Position numbers and translations under genes: made by a program. A model generated the notes under the pieces. The model was given only the letters and a program-made list of their open reading frames with translations, was not told where the DNA came from and did no database searches. Shown here piece after piece: positions 11,360 to 14,171 of a stretch of DNA of 14,171 bases. Position 1 is the first letter of the stretch. Each line of letters starts with the position of its first letter. Source of the stretch: JANMZR01 sp031383555 (lineage in GTDB: Bacteria; Bacteroidota; Bacteroidia; Cytophagales; Spirosomataceae); the NCBI GenBank assembly GCA_031383555.1, contig JANMZR010000251.1, positions 1 through 14,171 of the forward strand, given 5' to 3'.

Positions 11360-12949
11360 CTAATCTCTAATCAATATTACACTTCCTCTTTTTGTGAAAT
11401 TTCGACGATTTGAATTACTTACCTCTACTTGAAATACATAAGTCCCTTCTGGCAAATCGATGTCTGTATAAATTAATTTTCCATTCCATCCGTCTCTTCG
11501 GTGCTTTGCATAATCATCAGAAAAATAAACCAATAAACCATACCTATCATAAATGTTTATTTCAAAAGTATAGGCAGCTACACTTATTACCTTAAAGGTT
11601 TCAGTTTCAGCAGGTCCTTTACCATCTGGTGTAAATATATTTGGGTTTATAACTGTCAAATTTTCATCGTTTGGAATAAAATTTGAATAAATATAGGAGC
11701 CATCACCACTAATTTGTTTGGCTTTTACTCTATAGTAATTAGATGTTTCTGCTTTATATATATTTTTTTTTGGCTGAACCAATTGCGTTTTTCTTACTTC
11801 AACTGTTGGTAAATCATAAAATTCAACCTCATAATCAACAACTTTATTATTGTTTTCATTGTTCCAAACCAACTCAAAGGTCTTTTTATCTTGACTTAAA
11901 AAAATTGGGTTAACATTTATTTCTGGTGATAAATTGAAACAAAAATCCTCATACCTTAATCGATAATAATGTTGAATAGTAGTTGGTGTACTTGTTGGAT
12001 CTATATATTCCCAAGAAAACTTTTGAGTGTTACCAATTTTACGTTCAAGTTCTGGCGCATTGGGGAGTGCTGTAAAGGTGCCAGTAGTACCATCTTTTCG
12101 CTCTAATTTAAATTGGTATTCTAAGGTGTAATTGCTGTTTATTGAAACCCCATTTTTCCAAACCAATTTAACTTTATCATTTTCAACAGTTGCGTAGGCC
12201 CATTCATCAAGTAGTTTTGATGGGGTTTGCTTTGTAAAACCTTTATATTTAATTGTGTCAGAAATTGAAATCATGCTTCCATCACCATCAACATCAATTG
12301 TTACCTGATAAATTTTTACTTCACCACATTTCACTATAGAATTGTATTCCTTTGTGGCTCTATAAGGAGCAACAGTTTTTGTATTGGTAGCGAAAGTATC
12401 GTCATCATCAATGCATATTTCTGGTGCTGATTCGCATTTACCAATAATAAAAGGTCTGAACGTATTAAAAGGTATTTCAGTGCCAGACTGGTAACTGCCT
12501 ATCTGAAAAACAATTCTGTTGTTTACACTAACGTTAGCTTCTCTGGTAAAAGGTATACTACAAATTTCTTTTGTAACCAATGTAGAACTGCCATTTTGGA
12601 GTTCCAAATAAAAACAATAAATATCAACTCTAACTAACAAATCAGGAATTTTTGTTCGTATTCGTTGGGTTGAAGTGGAGGTTGCATCACCAAATATGCC
12701 TTTAGAAATATAATTGCCCGTGGGGTTCGATTTCATTAAAAGATTGGCAGTGAAACCCGCAGGTATTTTGAATGAAAGATAAATCTCTCCCTTTATTTGA
12801 GCAGGATTCGTTCCAGAAGTCCAGTTAGCCTTTAGCGTATCAATTCTGAAATTGGTTTTATTTATTTGGCCGTAGATGTTGCCAGTTAAACGAACAAAAA
12901 ATATTATTATTAATATTTTAAAAAAAGATTTTGGTTTAGTGAATTTCAT
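11360..12949 (-). CDS. Secreted protein with CHU_C / type IX secretion (type B) sorting domain
   Basis: The protein has 529 residues from ATG 12949. Residues 1-27 are a signal peptide (KILIIIFFVRLTGNIYGQ). The middle part is a series of beta-sandwich segments with fibronectin type III-like text, for example KVKLVWKNGVSINSNYTLEY, FSWEYIDPTSTPTTIQHYYRLRY and FELVWNNENNNKVVDYEVEF. From about 433 to the end comes the gliding motility-associated C-terminal domain: NIFTPDGKGPAETETFKV, INIYDRYGLLVYFSDD, DGWNGK, LPEGTYVFQVEV and a final RGSVILIRD. This domain directs export across the outer membrane by the type IX system and attachment or release at the surface. The ligand or partner is unknown; these proteins often act as adhesins or structural surface proteins. 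It has a stand-alone position. Confidence 0.9.
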   Translation of the reverse strand: MKFTKPKSFFKILIIIFFVRLTGNIYGQINKTNFRIDTLKANWTSGTNPAQIKGEIYLSFKIPAGFTANLLMKSNPTGNYISKGIFGDATSTSTQRIRTKIPDLLVRVDIYCFYLELQNGSSTLVTKEICSIPFTREANVSVNNRIVFQIGSYQSGTEIPFNTFRPFIIGKCESAPEICIDDDDTFATNTKTVAPYRATKEYNSIVKCGEVKIYQVTIDVDGDGSMISISDTIKYKGFTKQTPSKLLDEWAYATVENDKVKLVWKNGVSINSNYTLEYQFKLERKDGTTGTFTALPNAPELERKIGNTQKFSWEYIDPTSTPTTIQHYYRLRYEDFCFNLSPEINVNPIFLSQDKKTFELVWNNENNNKVVDYEVEFYDLPTVEVRKTQLVQPKKNIYKAETSNYYRVKAKQISGDGSYIYSNFIPNDENLTVINPNIFTPDGKGPAETETFKVISVAAYTFEINIYDRYGLLVYFSDDYAKHRRDGWNGKLIYTDIDLPEGTYVFQVEVSNSNRRNFTKRGSVILIRD

Positions 12950-13063
12950 TCTAAAATATCAGTAGTAAGGGAATTAGATTGTTCTAACTATGATTAGGTT
13001 AGTTTTCTGTTTATTTTTTTTCAATAAATCAATTAAATCAGTAACGAATATAATTATTGAAAA

Positions 13064-13096
13064 TTGGATAATTCTTTGAAATACGCTGTAAATTTA
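13064..13096 (+). promoter_or_regulatory. Weak candidate promoter of ribBA
   Basis: TTG (13064-13066), 22 bases, and TAAATTTA (13089-13096, 7 of 8 against TAnnTTTG) lie 38 bp before the start codon. The spacing is slightly long. No FMN riboswitch is recognisable in the 184 bp upstream. Confidence 0.3.
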
Positions 13097-13133
13097 CATA
13101 AAAATGAATTATAAAAAGGACTAAAATCAAAAA

Positions 13134-14171
13134 ATGATGATTGATAGTAGTAATGAAATTAGGTTAGATAGTATTGAAGAAGCCATTGAAGATATAAGAA
13201 ATGGCAAAATGATTATTGTTGTTGATGACTTAAACAGAGAAAATGAAGGCGATATGATTTGTGCATCTGACTGCATTACACCAGAAATGGTCAATTTTAT
13301 GACTAAAGAGGGCAGAGGGTTGGTTTGTGTTTCGCTAAATGAACAGCGCTGTAATGAGTTGGAATTAGACATGATGGTGGGTAAAAATACGGCCACATTA
13401 TCAACAGCCTTTACTGTTTCTGTTGACCTTTTAGGCCATGGTTGTACTACAGGTATTTCAGCTTCGGACCGATCTAAAACAATTAAAGCATTAGTTAATA
13501 AAGCCACTAAGCCCAGCGATTTGGGAAGACCTGGGCACATATTTCCCTTAAAAGCTGTTAAGGATGGTGTGCTAAGAAGAACTGGGCATACCGAAGCTTC
13601 AATGGATTTTGCAAAATTAGCAGGCTTTTCTCCCTCTGGCGTATTAGTGGAGGTAATGAGTGAAAACGGCGAAATGGCAAGATTACCTGAATTAAGGCAA
13701 ATTGCAGATAAATTTGATATGAAATTGGTGAGTATTGAAGATCTGATTGAATACCGCCTAAAAACTGAATGCTTAATAAAGAGAGAAATTGGAGTTGATA
13801 TGCCAACTGAGTTGGGGCATTTTGACTTAATTGCTTTTAAGAATATACAAACAGGTGATATTCATTTGGCACTTTTAAAAGGCGAATGGACTATTAATGA
13901 GCCAGTGATGGTGCGTGTGCATTCAAGTTGTGTAACAGGAGACATATTCGGGTCGTGTCGCTGCGATTGTGGCGAGCAACTGCAAGCGGCAATGAAAATG
14001 GTTGAAAAAGAAGGGAAAGGCGTTGTACTTTATATGTTTCAAGAAGGCCGTGGTATTGGCCTAATAAACAAACTAAAAGCATATAAACTACAAGAGCAAG
14101 GCCTTGATACAGTTGAAGCAAATATTGAATTGGGCTTTGCTGCTGATGAACGTGACTATGGCGTGGGGGCG
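13134..14171 (+). CDS. ribBA: Bifunctional 3,4-dihydroxy-2-butanone-4-phosphate synthase / GTP cyclohydrolase II (partial)
   Basis: The frame is open from ATG 13134 (a second ATG follows at once) to the window edge, 346 codons, so the last 50-60 residues are missing. The enzyme makes the two entry compounds of riboflavin synthesis, from ribulose 5-phosphate (RibB part) and GTP (RibA part). RibB marks are the metal/substrate loop DDLNRENEGDM (31-41), HGCTTGISASDRSKTI (102-117), RPGHIFPLKA (132-141) and RTGHTEASMDFAKLAG (149-164). RibA begins near 215. Its zinc cysteines are 266, 277 and 279 (HSSCVTGDIFGSCRCDCGEQL), followed by the GTP-binding FQEGRGIGLINKLKAY (302-317) and the start of the DERDYGVGA motif. 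All catalytic residues within reach are present, so both halves look active. Fused ribBA is standard in Bacteroidota. Confidence 0.96.
   Translation, partial: MMIDSSNEIRLDSIEEAIEDIRNGKMIIVVDDLNRENEGDMICASDCITPEMVNFMTKEGRGLVCVSLNEQRCNELELDMMVGKNTATLSTAFTVSVDLLGHGCTTGISASDRSKTIKALVNKATKPSDLGRPGHIFPLKAVKDGVLRRTGHTEASMDFAKLAGFSPSGVLVEVMSENGEMARLPELRQIADKFDMKLVSIEDLIEYRLKTECLIKREIGVDMPTELGHFDLIAFKNIQTGDIHLALLKGEWTINEPVMVRVHSSCVTGDIFGSCRCDCGEQLQAAMKMVEKEGKGVVLYMFQEGRGIGLINKLKAYKLQEQGLDTVEANIELGFAADERDYGVGA

Noticed and set aside
12950..13133. FMN riboswitch before ribBA
   Set aside because: No conserved RFN-element segments can be found in the 184 bp spacer, which is AT-rich throughout.
13127..14121. 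Minus-strand open frames at 13127-13540, 13558-13806 and 13894-14121
   Set aside because: They are mirror frames of ribBA, whose motifs are unmistakable on the plus strand over the whole stretch.
1..14171. tRNA or rRNA genes, CRISPR arrays, integrases, transposases
   Set aside because: I read both strands for tRNA-like ends, regularly spaced repeats and recombinase motifs and found none.

Overview
This AT-rich window looks like the chromosome of a Bacteroidota species, probably in the Cytophagales/Sphingobacteriia/Chitinophagia range. The evidence is a Bacteroidota-type succinate dehydrogenase pair, a SusD remnant, a protein with a CHU_C (type IX secretion, type B) C-terminal domain, a lysyl-tRNA synthetase with a C-terminal extension, and repeated -7 elements of the Bacteroidota form TAnnTTTG. 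The genus cannot be named from sequence alone.

Layout. 1-1230 (+): the 3' end of sdhA, all of sdhB, and a strong terminator. 1360-6829 (-): a two-component signalling locus. In transcription order it holds a short Y_Y_Y-type histidine kinase (TTG start), a NarL/LuxR-type response regulator, a seven-helix membrane protein, an exported lipoprotein, a second lipoprotein gene broken by a TAG stop, and a decayed 3' remnant of a SusD gene. 6993-8843 (+): lysS. 8864-9548 (-): two tandem cold-shock protein genes, each with its own promoter and 5' leader. 9599-9847 (+): a small PspC-domain protein. 9849-11214 (-): YbaB/EbfC followed 1 bp later by a GT2 glycosyltransferase. 11360-12949 (-): a large secreted protein with a type IX sorting domain. 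13134-end (+): ribBA, cut by the window edge.

The most interesting structure is in the signalling locus. Three minus-strand transcription units (response regulator plus membrane protein, lipoprotein, broken lipoprotein) each begin with the same 20-base element. It contains a perfect or near-perfect palindrome, ATCATCAA-AA-TTGATGAT. In all three cases exactly 28 bases separate the element from the CTTTG of a -7 box, so the palindrome centre falls at about -44, the usual place for an activator. One of the three promoters drives the response regulator itself. The simplest reading is that the palindrome is the binding site of this NarL-type regulator, which would then activate its own gene, the membrane protein and the two lipoproteins. 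Terminator and operator lie back to back and have been duplicated as a block of about 65 bp, so the locus looks like a chain of operator-gene-terminator modules. The distal end has decayed: the last module carries tandem lipoprotein signal sequences, an in-frame stop, and a SusD tail with its own nonsense codon and frameshift.

The other regions are ordinary housekeeping genes with some local points of interest: a hairpin with a U-run directly before the start codon of one cold-shock gene, a partly duplicated terminator after lysS, and very tight gene packing around the glycosyltransferase.
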